Part shown: in pieces, positions 50,580-60,770 of the stretch
Layout of the letters: each line of letters opens with the position of its first letter
How positions within the stretch are numbered: the first letter of the stretch is position 1
Virus record (IMG/VR): IMGVR_UViG_3300042261_001312
Span: 124,001 to 188,000 of that record
Direction: 5' to 3' (one strand)
From: a virus
DNA length: 64,000 bases
The notes under the pieces: model-generated
Seen by the model: only the letters and a program-made list of their open reading frames with translations
Databases searched by the model: none
Told to the model about the DNA's origin: nothing
Made by a program: the position numbers and the translations under genes

Positions 50580-53500
50580 ATGGGAATATTTGCACTTGAT
50601 ATATTAACTGGACAACAATATTTGTTCAGCGGCAATTTTAGTAGTGGTTCGACTACTGGAATTCAAACTGCTTGTAATGGTCTAACTTCTTCTGGCACAA
50701 ATGTAAAACTAGGTGGTCAATTAACTGAGGATACAAATATTTATGGTGCGTATACTCTAAATATAGGCAATTGTGCATTTTTAAGCACAAACACTGGTTA
50801 TCAAATAAGCGGATGTACTATACTTACGCTATCATCTAATAATGCATCAAACATATATGTTGGGGAACGTGCTGGTTTACTTGCAAAAATTACTAATGGT
50901 TGTAATAATAACGCTATTGGGTATCAAGCACTTTTTAATAATACAGATGGCTCGGATAATGTCGGAATTGGTTTCAATTCTTTATATTGGAATAAATATG
51001 GGTGCGACAATGTTGCATTGGGTCAGCAAACACTTTCAAACAATACTTGTGGTTGTTTTAATAACGCAGTTGGTCACGGTTCGTTGATATTGAATACCAG
51101 TGGTTGTTTTAACGCTGCAATGGGATATCGTGCACTTTACTATAATTGCGGGGGTAATAATAATATTGCAATTGGTTGCAATGCTGCCTTTTCAAATGTA
51201 AGTGGCTCAAGTAGTGTGTTTATTGGCAATTGTGCGGGTTATGACGAAACAAAATCAAATAGACTTTATATAGCAAATAATGCAACAAGTTCATTAATTT
51301 ATGGTGAATTTGACAATAAATTATTGAAAGTCAACGGAGCATTAACGGTTACTGGAATCACTTGTTTAAGTGGTCTACCTGCAAAAACAAGTGAAACAAA
51401 CATTGTTTATATAAATGCTGCAGGTAAGTTAAGTTGCGGTGCTACAAGTAGTGGAGGAATTTCAACAGCGAATAATGGCTTAAATGTTGTTGGTACTAAT
51501 GTTCGTTTGGGTGGTGCATTAACTGGAAATACAACTATTACTGGTGCATATACTTTGAATGTTTGTAATAGTGCAAAATTAAATACTGCATGTGGTTATC
51601 AAATAAGTGGAAATACTATATTGAGAACATCGCCAAATGTAATAAGCAGTGTTTATATCGGTTGTTGTGCGGGTAATAACACCTCAACTGGAACAAATAA
51701 TTTTGTGGCTGGTTTTGGTTCTTTAAGTGGAAATACGACGGGTTGTAATAATATTGCAATTGGTTGTAATGCACTTTCAAAAAATACTGTGGGTTGTAAT
51801 AATATTGCAGGTGGTTTTGGTTCTCTTTATTTAAACACGGGTGGAACAAATAATATCGCTTTAGGTTCTAAAGCACTTTACTGTAATACTAATGGTTGTG
51901 GCTTAATTGCAATTGGTTACCAAGCATTATATAATAACAAATATGTAAATGCTTCATGTAATGGAAAATATAATACCGCAATTGGACATGGTGCACTGAG
52001 TGGTAGTACCATTGGTTGTGGCAATACTGCAATTGGTTATGGAGTTTTAACTGGAAATACGTGTGGACATAATAACACTGGAATTGGGTATAAATCACTT
52101 CAAAAAAATACGTGTGGTTGTAATAATACCGCAATAGGAAATACTGCACTCCAAAAAAATACTAGCGGTTCTAATAATATTGCAATAGGGTGTCAAACAC
52201 TTTATTGTAATGAGAATGGTACTAGTAATTTTGCCGCAGGCTATAGAACACTTTATAATAATTGTTTTAACTATAATATTGGAATTGGTGAATATACCTT
52301 ATATCAAAATATATGGGGTAGTGGTAATGTTGGAATCGGTGGTTATGCTTTACTTGGTAACTATGTTGGAAATAATAACATAGGAATTGGAACTCAAACG
52401 CTTTATAATAATTATAATGGTTCTAATAACGTCGCTTTAGGTTATGGCTCACTTCAAAATAGTTATTGTGGTTGTGATAATATAGCATTGGGATGTAGCG
52501 CACTTTTTGGAAATGCTTATGGTTGTTCCAATATTGTTTTAGGATATAATGCATTGTACACCAATTGTTCTGGGTGTGATAATATTGCCAGTGGCAATCA
52601 AGTACTTTATTATAATGTTACTGGATGTAGTAATATTGCATTGGGTGCATATGCTGGTTACCTTAATGTTGGTAGTGGAAATACATTTATCGGTAATAAT
52701 GCTGGTTATTCGGAGACTGGTTCAAGTAAATTATATATTGCGAATTCATCTGGAAACACATTGATTTATGGTGAATTCAATAATAAGATGGTTAAGGTTG
52801 ATGGTTGTGTATGTATAACCAAACTACCACCTAAAACAGTAGAAACTAATATAATATATATCGATGATGTAGGTAAATTAAGTTCAGGCGCTACAAGCGG
52901 TGGTGGTGGTGGAATTGGTTGGTCAAATCTAACATATGGTTCAACTGTTGCTGGTTGTGGAACAATTGCAAGCGGTACTTCATGCAATAATACGTATTAC
53001 GGCGTTAGTGCTGGAACTGCAACAACTACTGGTTGTAATAATGTGGCAATCGGTAGTGGTGCATTAAATAGTAATACATGTGGTTATAATAATGTGGCAA
53101 TCGGTAGTGGTGCATTATGTAGTAATACCACTGGTTATAATAATGTGGCAATCGGTAGTGGTGCATTAAATAGTAATACATGTGGTTATGATAATATTGC
53201 CCAAGGATATCAGGCACTTTACAACACAATTGATGGTTTTCATAATATTGCCCAAGGTTATCAGGCATTATATAATAATACGTTTGGTACAGATAATATT
53301 GCCCAAGGTTATCAGGCATTATATAATAATACGTATGGTACATATAATTTTGCTGCAGGTAATCAAGCATTATTGTGCAACACGTCGGGTAATTTTAATA
53401 CTGCAATTGGATATCAAGCACTTCTTGTAAATACAACTGGCTGTTATAATATTGCTATTGGTAGACAAACGCTTGCAAGCAATACTTGTGGTAATTATAA

Positions 53501-54230
53501 TACTGCATTAGGCTATTCTACGTTGGTGAATAATACCAGTGGTTGTTATAACATAGCCAATGGTTATTCTGCATTAAATGGCAATTCAACTGGTTGTTAT
53601 AATATAGCCAATGGCTATTATGCGTTAAGATGTAATAGCAGTGGTAAGTATAATATAGCCAATGGTTATTGTTCGTTACATACTAATTTAACTGGTTCTG
53701 GTAATACTGCCAGTGGACATTATTCACTTAAAGCAAATTCAAGTGGCTGTAATAATATTGCAATTGGTACATGTGCTGGTTTTAACATCACTACTGGTTC
53801 AAATAATGTGGCAATTGGTAATATTGCTGGTGTTGAAGCGGCTGTTAAAAATATTACAACAGAATCAAATCAAGTTGTAATTGGTAATAATTCAACAACA
53901 AATGCATTTATAAAAGTTGCATGGACTACAGGTTCTGATGCAAGAGATAAAATATGCTTTAACGACATTAATCATGGATTGAATTTTGTAAATCAACTTA
54001 AACCAGTTTCATTTTATTTTAGAGAGTGTCGTGAAAGCGAAATACCTTATGGTAGTTTAAGATATGGATTTAAAGCACAAGATGTTTTGGAATTGGAGGG
54101 AACTAGTCCAGTAATTGTAAACAATTGTGATTCTGATTATTTAAAATTGAACGAAACATATTTAATACCAATATTAGTTAATGCAATCAAAGAATTGAAA
54201 GCAGAAATCGAAATTTTGAAAAATAAATAA
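50580..54230 (+). CDS. Tail fibre with YadA-like repeats and C-terminal S74 chaperone domain
   Basis: A 1216-residue fibre. The N-terminus (FALDILTGQQYLFSGNF) matches the next fibre (FTIDLLTGLPYLFNNNF), giving a second attachment-module type. Two NNGL...LGG(A/Q)LTxxT modules precede YadA-like arrays of 17-residue repeats. The last ~110 residues form a Peptidase_S74 intramolecular chaperone: TTGSDARDKICFNDINHGL carries the Ser-Asp...Lys signature for self-cleavage, followed by FYFRE...LRYGFKAQDVLE and a terminal coiled coil (IKELKAEIEILKNK). The tail should be released after trimerisation. Confidence 0.85.
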   Translation: MGIFALDILTGQQYLFSGNFSSGSTTGIQTACNGLTSSGTNVKLGGQLTEDTNIYGAYTLNIGNCAFLSTNTGYQISGCTILTLSSNNASNIYVGERAGLLAKITNGCNNNAIGYQALFNNTDGSDNVGIGFNSLYWNKYGCDNVALGQQTLSNNTCGCFNNAVGHGSLILNTSGCFNAAMGYRALYYNCGGNNNIAIGCNAAFSNVSGSSSVFIGNCAGYDETKSNRLYIANNATSSLIYGEFDNKLLKVNGALTVTGITCLSGLPAKTSETNIVYINAAGKLSCGATSSGGISTANNGLNVVGTNVRLGGALTGNTTITGAYTLNVCNSAKLNTACGYQISGNTILRTSPNVISSVYIGCCAGNNTSTGTNNFVAGFGSLSGNTTGCNNIAIGCNALSKNTVGCNNIAGGFGSLYLNTGGTNNIALGSKALYCNTNGCGLIAIGYQALYNNKYVNASCNGKYNTAIGHGALSGSTIGCGNTAIGYGVLTGNTCGHNNTGIGYKSLQKNTCGCNNTAIGNTALQKNTSGSNNIAIGCQTLYCNENGTSNFAAGYRTLYNNCFNYNIGIGEYTLYQNIWGSGNVGIGGYALLGNYVGNNNIGIGTQTLYNNYNGSNNVALGYGSLQNSYCGCDNIALGCSALFGNAYGCSNIVLGYNALYTNCSGCDNIASGNQVLYYNVTGCSNIALGAYAGYLNVGSGNTFIGNNAGYSETGSSKLYIANSSGNTLIYGEFNNKMVKVDGCVCITKLPPKTVETNIIYIDDVGKLSSGATSGGGGGIGWSNLTYGSTVAGCGTIASGTSCNNTYYGVSAGTATTTGCNNVAIGSGALNSNTCGYNNVAIGSGALCSNTTGYNNVAIGSGALNSNTCGYDNIAQGYQALYNTIDGFHNIAQGYQALYNNTFGTDNIAQGYQALYNNTYGTYNFAAGNQALLCNTSGNFNTAIGYQALLVNTTGCYNIAIGRQTLASNTCGNYNTALGYSTLVNNTSGCYNIANGYSALNGNSTGCYNIANGYYALRCNSSGKYNIANGYCSLHTNLTGSGNTASGHYSLKANSSGCNNIAIGTCAGFNITTGSNNVAIGNIAGVEAAVKNITTESNQVVIGNNSTTNAFIKVAWTTGSDARDKICFNDINHGLNFVNQLKPVSFYFRECRESEIPYGSLRYGFKAQDVLELEGTSPVIVNNCDSDYLKLNETYLIPILVNAIKELKAEIEILKNK
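50890..53830 (+). repeat. In-frame arrays of ~51-bp YadA-like repeats
   Basis: Three blocks (about 50890-51240, 51660-52700 and 53000-53830) encode 17-residue units as in the 44373 fibre. Near-identical DNA units occur at 53050-53340 (GTGGCAATCGGTAGTGGTGC three times; ATTGCCCAAGG three times), a sign of recent duplication. Confidence 0.85.
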
Positions 54231-54245
54231 AAAAATTAAGATGAT

Positions 54246-57200
54246 ATGGCAACATTTACAATTGATTTATTAACAGGTCTACCATATTTATTTAATAATA
54301 ATTTTAGCGGAGGTACAACATCGGGTACAACGTATCCTCAAGTAGCACAATATATTGATCTACCCTCACCTGCTTCGTCATATGCTGGCGATATTTATGT
54401 TGTCAGACAACCATATGGGACTTATATGACGGGAATTAAAGATGCTGGACTATATTGGTCAAATAATATTAACTGGGTTAGGCTCGGTGATATTACGGCG
54501 TATTTTAATTCGGATAATTTTCAAGTATTTGATGATACTGATAATACAAAGGGACTTAAATTTATTACTTCTGGATTTACTGGAGGAGCAACTCGTTATG
54601 CAACATTTAAGGATAAAAATGGTGTAGTTGTATATCAGGAAGAAATCAACACATATACAGGAACAACTGCCCCAAATACGTTTTTACGTTTAAATCAAAC
54701 TTCTCCTCAAAAAGTTTTTGGTGGAACTCCGATATTTCCATCAATACAATATAATCTAACAGGTGCAACCGCAACCGCAGTTGGTAAATTACAATGGAGT
54801 CCAGATGACTTAACGCTTGAATTTGGGGTAAATTCTGATGTTACACTACAAATTGGGCAAGAAGAAATTGTTCGTGTTGTTAACAAATCGGGTGCACCAA
54901 TGCATAATGGTCAATTGGTGGTTATTAGTGGTGCTAGTGGTAATAAACCAGCAGTTGTTTTAGCCAATGCAAGTAACAAAGATACTGCATTTAAGAAAAT
55001 ATTAATGCTAACCCAAGATATTGGTAATAATAACAATGGCTTTGCCACATCTAGCGGTTTGGTTCATGGATTGAATACGTTCGCATATAGTGCAGGAACT
55101 CGCTTATATTTAAGTACCACTGGTGGGAGTTGGACAAATGTTCCACCACCAGCACCCGCATATACAGTGCCAGTTGCGGTGGTAACATATGAACATATAA
55201 ATCAGGGTGTTGTGCTGGTATTTACAGGCATTTCACCACTTCCTAGATTGGAAGACTTGAGTGATGTTAACGGAACACCACTAACTTCAAGTGGACAATT
55301 TCCAATTTGGAATAATGTTAATAAATATTTTGATTTTACCGCTAACATCAATGATTATGTTCCATATTCAGCATATACTGGCTTACAGGGTGTTACTGAA
55401 GTTGGTGCAAGTACAAATATTGAATCAACATTTAATAGTGGTTTGGTAACAAATAAAATTAGACCAACTGGTGATACGATAAATGCACTTCAGGTTACAA
55501 AAGCAAATGGTACTACTGCAGTGATAAATGTTGATACTGTTAGTGGTTTTACTGGTTTTGGAACGACAACCCCAGATACGCTTATTAACATATATGGTAC
55601 TGACATAAAGGATTCGAATCCCGATTTAATCCAAACCAATGCGTTGCGTATAGATGGTTTGGTTGCATCAGATAAAGAAATTCAATGGGTGGATAATAAT
55701 ACTGTGAATTGGGTGGCAGGTACGTATAGAAATGAAAATGCAAGATATTGGTATTTATATAATCAAGATACTGGTACTGTGCCAATTGTGGCTTCTTCTG
55801 GTGGTAGAATTGGTATAAATAGTCCTTCAAATATTGTTGATTATCATCCCTTCTTGATTTCAGGTGGAACAGATGATTTAAAATTAAGTGGTACATATGA
55901 TAAATATTTTACATCATTGTTTCAAGTAAAAATTAATAGCATTGGTGTAACAGATACTTTTATTTGGAGGGTTTCCTATGATAAGGGAGTTAATTATGGG
56001 TCTTGGTCATCTTCTAATCCATGTACTACAGGAATTACATTATTGGAAAGTGGCGTTTACGTTACATTTGAAAATGTCAGTGGTCATATTTTAAATACTA
56101 TGTGGGGTTTTGCGGCATTTTCGCAATTACCTACTGCATCACTTACAGTACATCCAAATGGATTTAATGAAATATTATTGAATCCAGATTATACTTTAAA
56201 TGTTGACAACTATATTGATGAAACGGGTACTTTAAGTACATCTGATAATGATATGTTTATGCCAATATTTAACGCTGGAAATACAAATGCCGCATTATAT
56301 GTGGGTTCTTTGCTTAAATTTAACACTACCTTTTTTCATTTACATTCGTATGGTGCTGGTATAACGTTAATTACTGAGTATTGGAATGGCAGTTCGTGGG
56401 TGGACATTTCGATTGGAAATCCATTCTATCTTGATGGAACAAATGATTTAACAAAAAATGGCAACATTTCATGGAATAGTTCATCAATGAGTGGTTGGAT
56501 TAAGGCATATTTACCAAATAGAATTGAAGAAGGATATGATTTGTATTGGGTTCGTTTTAGAACTGCAAGCATTCCATCAGCAATTCCATATGTGCAAAGT
56601 GTGATGTTGAATGGTGATAAACGAATTTCAATATTTAGTGCAGAATTAGATTACAATTCAAAATTTTTTGTTGATGCTATTGGTAGGACTAGTATTGGCG
56701 GTGGCACAATTACTGGTAATAATGTGTTGCAAATTAGTGAAAATATAACAACATTAGACGTAGTGGGTGCATCCCCAAGTTTAGTTGAAATTGATTCTGT
56801 AAATGCCGATGCGGTTGACCTAAAAATGCGATTAGTTACTGATGATGCGTGTGGTAGTGGCTTTGTAATTGCTAAATCAAGAGGTACTTTAGATTGTTCA
56901 ACAAATGTAATGTATAATGATAAAATTAGTCATATTTGCTCAAGGGCGACAGTAAATAATATAGCCACAACTCTTTCGCAAATTGAAACAATATATAAAG
57001 GTAATGGAACTACCGCTTATGGTGATATGATGATATGTACACCAAATGGTAGCGTATTAACTGAAAAAATAAGAGTGTCTGCAGTTGGTACTGGATTTGG
57101 TGAAATTACACCAACAGCAATAATACATATTCAATCAGGCACAACAACACTTGCCCCATTGAAATTTACGTCAGGAAATTTACTTTCGTCTCCTCAAATA

Positions 57201-59219
57201 GGTGCTGTTGAATTCAATAATGATGCGTGGTATGGTACTATCACAAGTAGTAGTGCAAGAAAAACATTTGCTTTCCTTGAAAGTCCACAATTTACTGGAA
57301 ATGTAAATTTACCGTCAACTACTTGCTTGAATAGTGTTTGTCTTAATGATATCATCGCATATTCAGGTGGTACATTAAATCCGTTAGTGGTAACACATGA
57401 TGAATTTAATCCATATAGTGCAGCGACAGAATCAATTCTTAATGTAATATATAGTGGTGCTACAAATGGTGTCACTAATTATGATGACCACTATATCAAA
57501 CTTGGTGGTACATTAACAGAAAATACTATAATTAGTGCTACAACATATTCATTGAATTTCAAAGGATATCATGTTGATTTGTCAAATGGTGATGGTGATT
57601 TGAAGTTTAGAATAAATAATAATTCTGCAGTTTTCACTGATAGTAGAACTGGAAGCACGGCAGGTATTGAATATGCGAATAATTATCACGCTGGATTTGC
57701 AACCCATTCATTAGTAGATAAGGCATACGTTGATTCGTTGGCTGGTGGTTTGACACCTAAAGAAGCGGTAAATGTAGCAACAACTGGTAATATAAATTTA
57801 TTGAGTGCGCCTGCTAGTATTGATGGTATTACAATGCAATCTGGTTATAGAGTATTGGTAAAAGATCAAACAAGTGGTGCTACTAACGGAATATATGATT
57901 ACAATGGTAGTGGTTCTGCAATGACACGTAGTACAGATTTTGACGGAACACCTAGTGGCGAAGTGGTTCAAAATGCGTATGCTGCAGTGTTAAGCGGCAG
58001 CACTAATTCAAAAACTTCTTGGATATTAGCAACGCCAAATCCGATAACTGTTGGAGTTACATCGTTGTATTTTACATTATATAGTCAGACTTTAGGAATT
58101 CTTGCGGGTAACGGTATAAAAATAACACCAGCAGGTGGAAATAATGTAATCGCAGTTAAATTACCAACTAATTCAGCATTATTGGCTGATGGTTCTGGAC
58201 TATATGTTGATTCAAGCATTGCAGGAAATTCTCTTACTTGGAATAGCGGTGTGATTAATGTTAATATTAGCGGTGGTACGTTAAGTACTGCATTAAATAG
58301 TAAATTAAATACTTCGGAATTTAACACTTATAGTGGTAATACATTAAATGATATAAACAGTAGAGTATTAACATCTACATTTACTGGATATACTGCATCT
58401 ACTGCAAGCAGCCTCAATAGCAAATTAAATACTTCAATATTTAATTACTACACTGGAACAACAGCACCAAATACATATGTTATAATTCCTGTCTATAGTG
58501 GTTATACCGCACAAACAAAAACAATTCTCAACAGTAAAGCATATTTAAGTGGTGCTACATTTACTGGTGCAATATATGCACCAACTGCAACACCAAATAC
58601 AAGTACAAGTCAGGTGGCTACTACTTGTTATGTGGTTAGTCAAGCATCTACAACAACTCCGTTAATGGATAAAACTGCAGCAATTGGTACTTGTTTAACA
58701 TATGCACGTGCAGATCACAGACATCCAAGTAATACATATGGAACTTCAAATGGTCAGGTATTATTCAATTGCAATGGCGCATTAACTGGTTGTACTGGAT
58801 TTTATATGAGTGGTGGTACATTATATGTACCAAATGTAGAAGTTAATGGTGTTGGTAGTTATCATTATGGTGATAGACTCACAACATTGGCAACATCATC
58901 AATAACACCAATTAAATACTATGGATATACGGCAAGTACATTCACAACAGGCACATATCAAATTGATATTAATACTAGACAAGGTAATTTAAGTAATGGA
59001 AAATGTACGGGAGTTCGTTATTTGTGTGATGGTGTTATACAAAGTACGTTTGAAAATGCTGCTTCATTTGGTGGTGCACAATGGAGTGAATTTGTAACAA
59101 GAGACATACTTATAACTGCAGGAACACACTGTATTGACATTCAAATATATGCATTGGGTGGTGGTACTTCATGCGCATGTATGGCTCGTGGTGTCATCAG
59201 GTTGAGAAAAATTTGTTAA
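54246..59219 (+). CDS. Largest tail fibre protein
   Basis: A 1657-residue fibre. It starts with the same attachment-type N-terminus as the preceding gene, then an AGDIYVVRQPYGTYM module and an NKSGAPMHNGQLVVISGASGN module (a common fibre repeat type). The middle contains wide beta domains, including a W-rich stretch near 55950-56560 (KGVNYGSWSSS, WNGSSWVDISIGN). A LTPKEAVNVATT...GYRVLVKDQ module is shared with the 38247 fibre. The C-terminal ~300 residues have LNSKLNTS coiled-coil-like repeats and a beta tip ending in RLRKIC. No YadA array and no S74 domain. Confidence 0.85.
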   Translation: MATFTIDLLTGLPYLFNNNFSGGTTSGTTYPQVAQYIDLPSPASSYAGDIYVVRQPYGTYMTGIKDAGLYWSNNINWVRLGDITAYFNSDNFQVFDDTDNTKGLKFITSGFTGGATRYATFKDKNGVVVYQEEINTYTGTTAPNTFLRLNQTSPQKVFGGTPIFPSIQYNLTGATATAVGKLQWSPDDLTLEFGVNSDVTLQIGQEEIVRVVNKSGAPMHNGQLVVISGASGNKPAVVLANASNKDTAFKKILMLTQDIGNNNNGFATSSGLVHGLNTFAYSAGTRLYLSTTGGSWTNVPPPAPAYTVPVAVVTYEHINQGVVLVFTGISPLPRLEDLSDVNGTPLTSSGQFPIWNNVNKYFDFTANINDYVPYSAYTGLQGVTEVGASTNIESTFNSGLVTNKIRPTGDTINALQVTKANGTTAVINVDTVSGFTGFGTTTPDTLINIYGTDIKDSNPDLIQTNALRIDGLVASDKEIQWVDNNTVNWVAGTYRNENARYWYLYNQDTGTVPIVASSGGRIGINSPSNIVDYHPFLISGGTDDLKLSGTYDKYFTSLFQVKINSIGVTDTFIWRVSYDKGVNYGSWSSSNPCTTGITLLESGVYVTFENVSGHILNTMWGFAAFSQLPTASLTVHPNGFNEILLNPDYTLNVDNYIDETGTLSTSDNDMFMPIFNAGNTNAALYVGSLLKFNTTFFHLHSYGAGITLITEYWNGSSWVDISIGNPFYLDGTNDLTKNGNISWNSSSMSGWIKAYLPNRIEEGYDLYWVRFRTASIPSAIPYVQSVMLNGDKRISIFSAELDYNSKFFVDAIGRTSIGGGTITGNNVLQISENITTLDVVGASPSLVEIDSVNADAVDLKMRLVTDDACGSGFVIAKSRGTLDCSTNVMYNDKISHICSRATVNNIATTLSQIETIYKGNGTTAYGDMMICTPNGSVLTEKIRVSAVGTGFGEITPTAIIHIQSGTTTLAPLKFTSGNLLSSPQIGAVEFNNDAWYGTITSSSARKTFAFLESPQFTGNVNLPSTTCLNSVCLNDIIAYSGGTLNPLVVTHDEFNPYSAATESILNVIYSGATNGVTNYDDHYIKLGGTLTENTIISATTYSLNFKGYHVDLSNGDGDLKFRINNNSAVFTDSRTGSTAGIEYANNYHAGFATHSLVDKAYVDSLAGGLTPKEAVNVATTGNINLLSAPASIDGITMQSGYRVLVKDQTSGATNGIYDYNGSGSAMTRSTDFDGTPSGEVVQNAYAAVLSGSTNSKTSWILATPNPITVGVTSLYFTLYSQTLGILAGNGIKITPAGGNNVIAVKLPTNSALLADGSGLYVDSSIAGNSLTWNSGVINVNISGGTLSTALNSKLNTSEFNTYSGNTLNDINSRVLTSTFTGYTASTASSLNSKLNTSIFNYYTGTTAPNTYVIIPVYSGYTAQTKTILNSKAYLSGATFTGAIYAPTATPNTSTSQVATTCYVVSQASTTTPLMDKTAAIGTCLTYARADHRHPSNTYGTSNGQVLFNCNGALTGCTGFYMSGGTLYVPNVEVNGVGSYHYGDRLTTLATSSITPIKYYGYTASTFTTGTYQIDINTRQGNLSNGKCTGVRYLCDGVIQSTFENAASFGGAQWSEFVTRDILITAGTHCIDIQIYALGGGTSCACMARGVIRLRKIC

Positions 59220-59644
59220 TGGCGTATTTATGGTTAATGAAAGAAGAATTATTTAAATTGATGTTTGGTGAATTTACAACTGCACAGTTGTTGGGATATT
59301 TATGGTTTTTTCTTATTGGTTATATTATATATGGTTTGTCAGAAGTAACTGGAAGGGATATTGATAATCCTAAAACTCCACGAGAATGGAGTTGGAAGTT
59401 CTGGTTTTTAGATAACTGGCGTAGATATTTGACAACAATATTGTGTACGTATGTATTTTTTAGATTTTATAATGAAATAAGTGGACATCCTTTTGGAATA
59501 TTCGATGCGTTGGTTTTGGGAATAACAGGCGATTCGGTAAGTGTTATAATTAAAAAAAGAATCAAATCTTTGGATATGAATCGAGAAGAAATCATGAAGA
59601 CCATCCAAAGAGACAAAAATAATAGTGAAGAAAAAACAGAATAA
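59219..59644 (+). CDS. Membrane protein after the fibre genes (possible holin)
   Basis: A 141-residue protein with probable membrane segments around LLGYLWFFLIGYIIYGL (residues ~23-39), YLTTILCTYVFFRFY (~70-84) and perhaps FGIFDALVLGITGDSVSVII, and a charged C-terminus (KKRIKSL...RDKNNSEEKTE). Size, topology and location suggest a holin, but I see no defining motif. ATG 59219 overlaps the fibre stop; ATG 59237, 13 nt after a GTATTTATG motif, is an alternative start. Confidence 0.5.
   Translation: MAYLWLMKEELFKLMFGEFTTAQLLGYLWFFLIGYIIYGLSEVTGRDIDNPKTPREWSWKFWFLDNWRRYLTTILCTYVFFRFYNEISGHPFGIFDALVLGITGDSVSVIIKKRIKSLDMNREEIMKTIQRDKNNSEEKTE
59224..59232 (+). promoter_or_regulatory. GTATTTATG motif inside the start of the membrane protein gene
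   Basis: GTATTTATG, 13 nt before ATG 59237. If used, the shorter start would be made from it; the match may also be chance because it overlaps coding sequence. Confidence 0.3.
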
Positions 59645-60061
59645 ATGAATTACTCTACATTTGACATTAATAACTTTTTTATTAAGAAAGATAGCACTCT
59701 TCCTGAATTGAAATATCCCCTTATTCAGAAAGTTAGAGAACAATATGGCATTACTGACAACATGCTAGAAAATGTGGCAATAACCTTTTCGATGATAGAT
59801 GCAGACACTGGTTTATATCGTATTGCTAACGTAGCAGCAGATTTTGTCGTTAATAATGATAGAGAAAATTATCCAGCAGAAGAACAATATACGCTTGTAT
59901 ATAAATTTAAATTAAAAGATACCAAAAAAGCAGGAAGATTTTTGGCGAGTTTTGTTATTGATTTTCTTGGGCAAGGTGATTGTGGTAAAATTGCATTGCC
60001 TACTAATGGTTATATTAACGTAATAATTTCAGATAGTATTGTTAAGACTACCGTCATTTAA
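59645..60061 (+). CDS. Hypothetical virion-region protein
   Basis: A 138-residue protein with a mixed alpha/beta sequence (LKYPLIQKVREQYGITDNMLENVAITFSM, TLVYKFKLKDTKKAGRFLASFVIDFLG). No family recognised. It begins directly after the membrane protein stop and its last 33 bases overlap the convergent GIY-YIG gene. Confidence 0.55.
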   Translation: MNYSTFDINNFFIKKDSTLPELKYPLIQKVREQYGITDNMLENVAITFSMIDADTGLYRIANVAADFVVNNDRENYPAEEQYTLVYKFKLKDTKKAGRFLASFVIDFLGQGDCGKIALPTNGYINVIISDSIVKTTVI

Positions 60062-60700
60062 CCATTGCCATCGTTCTCTTTTGACTATTTGGCGAGTAAA
60101 TGATTCTTTTCTATTATATTTTTTCATGATTTGTGATATTCTCATGCCATTATCATAATCATTTCGCATGGCTATTATTTCAAATCTATCAGTAATTGCC
60201 ATACCATTTTTTTCACCACGATTAACACCAATATGTGATTCAGACATTTTTTTTCTTTCTTCATCACTCACTATGCGACAAGCATATTTGTTTCCAATTC
60301 TAGCAAGACTTAGTTTTTTTCTTGTTTCATCTGAAATTGGTGATTTTTTCTTTGCACTATCACTCATTCTTTTTCTTGTTTCAGCAGATGGTTTCCAACC
60401 CAAAGTAGTTCCAGCATTTGGAGATAAATTATATCCAAATTTATTGTCGCATGCACAATAATAATCTATGTAATGTTGTTCTCTCTCAATCAATTTAGAT
60501 AACTCAACAAATTCAATGATTGAAAATTCAAAACAATTCTCGCCATATTTTAGCCATGCATTATTCAAATATGCATTTTTGTGGGTGTTATTATTTAGCA
60601 TATATTTATGTTCAATCCATCTTTTGTTAACATTTTTTGAACTTCCGATATACACCTTACCATTTTGTGTATTTTTAATCATATAGACACCAGATTCCAT
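60029..60700 (-). CDS. GIY-YIG homing endonuclease (minus strand)
   Basis: A 223-residue protein. SGVYMIKNTQNGKVYIGSSKNVNKRW is the GIY-YIG core with the catalytic Arg; NNAWLKYGENCFEFSIIEFV and LIEREQHYIDYY give the Glu region. Several NUMOD3-type repeats (SAETRKRMSDSAKKK, SDETRKKLSLARIG, SDEERKKMSESHIG) and a C-terminal helix-turn-helix (MRISQIMKKYN) provide DNA binding. Opposite strand, own GTATTTATA motif and overlap with the neighbour's 3' end mark it as an insertion. Confidence 0.85.
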   Translation of the reverse strand: MESGVYMIKNTQNGKVYIGSSKNVNKRWIEHKYMLNNNTHKNAYLNNAWLKYGENCFEFSIIEFVELSKLIEREQHYIDYYCACDNKFGYNLSPNAGTTLGWKPSAETRKRMSDSAKKKSPISDETRKKLSLARIGNKYACRIVSDEERKKMSESHIGVNRGEKNGMAITDRFEIIAMRNDYDNGMRISQIMKKYNRKESFTRQIVKRERWQWLNDGSLNNTI

Positions 60701-60715
60701 AATAAATAATTTTTA

Positions 60716-60724
60716 TATAAATAC
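60716..60724 (-). promoter_or_regulatory. GTATTTATA motif on the minus strand before the GIY-YIG gene
   Basis: Plus-strand TATAAATAC reads GTATTTATA on the minus strand, 24 nt before the minus-strand ATG (60700). It shows that the motif follows gene orientation. Confidence 0.5.
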
Positions 60725-60770
60725 TGAAGAAATCAATTTGTTGTTCATTGTGAATAGTTTTTGTGAATTG

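Noticed and set aside
44800-53830. CRISPR-like regular repeats
   Set aside because: The ~51-bp periodicity is in-frame, translates into YadA-like protein repeats, and has no spacers or palindromic repeats.
345-60724. T4-type late promoters (TATAAATA)
   Set aside because: The recurrent motif read in gene direction is GTATTTATA, essentially the opposite orientation of the T4 octamer, so I treat it as a different signal.
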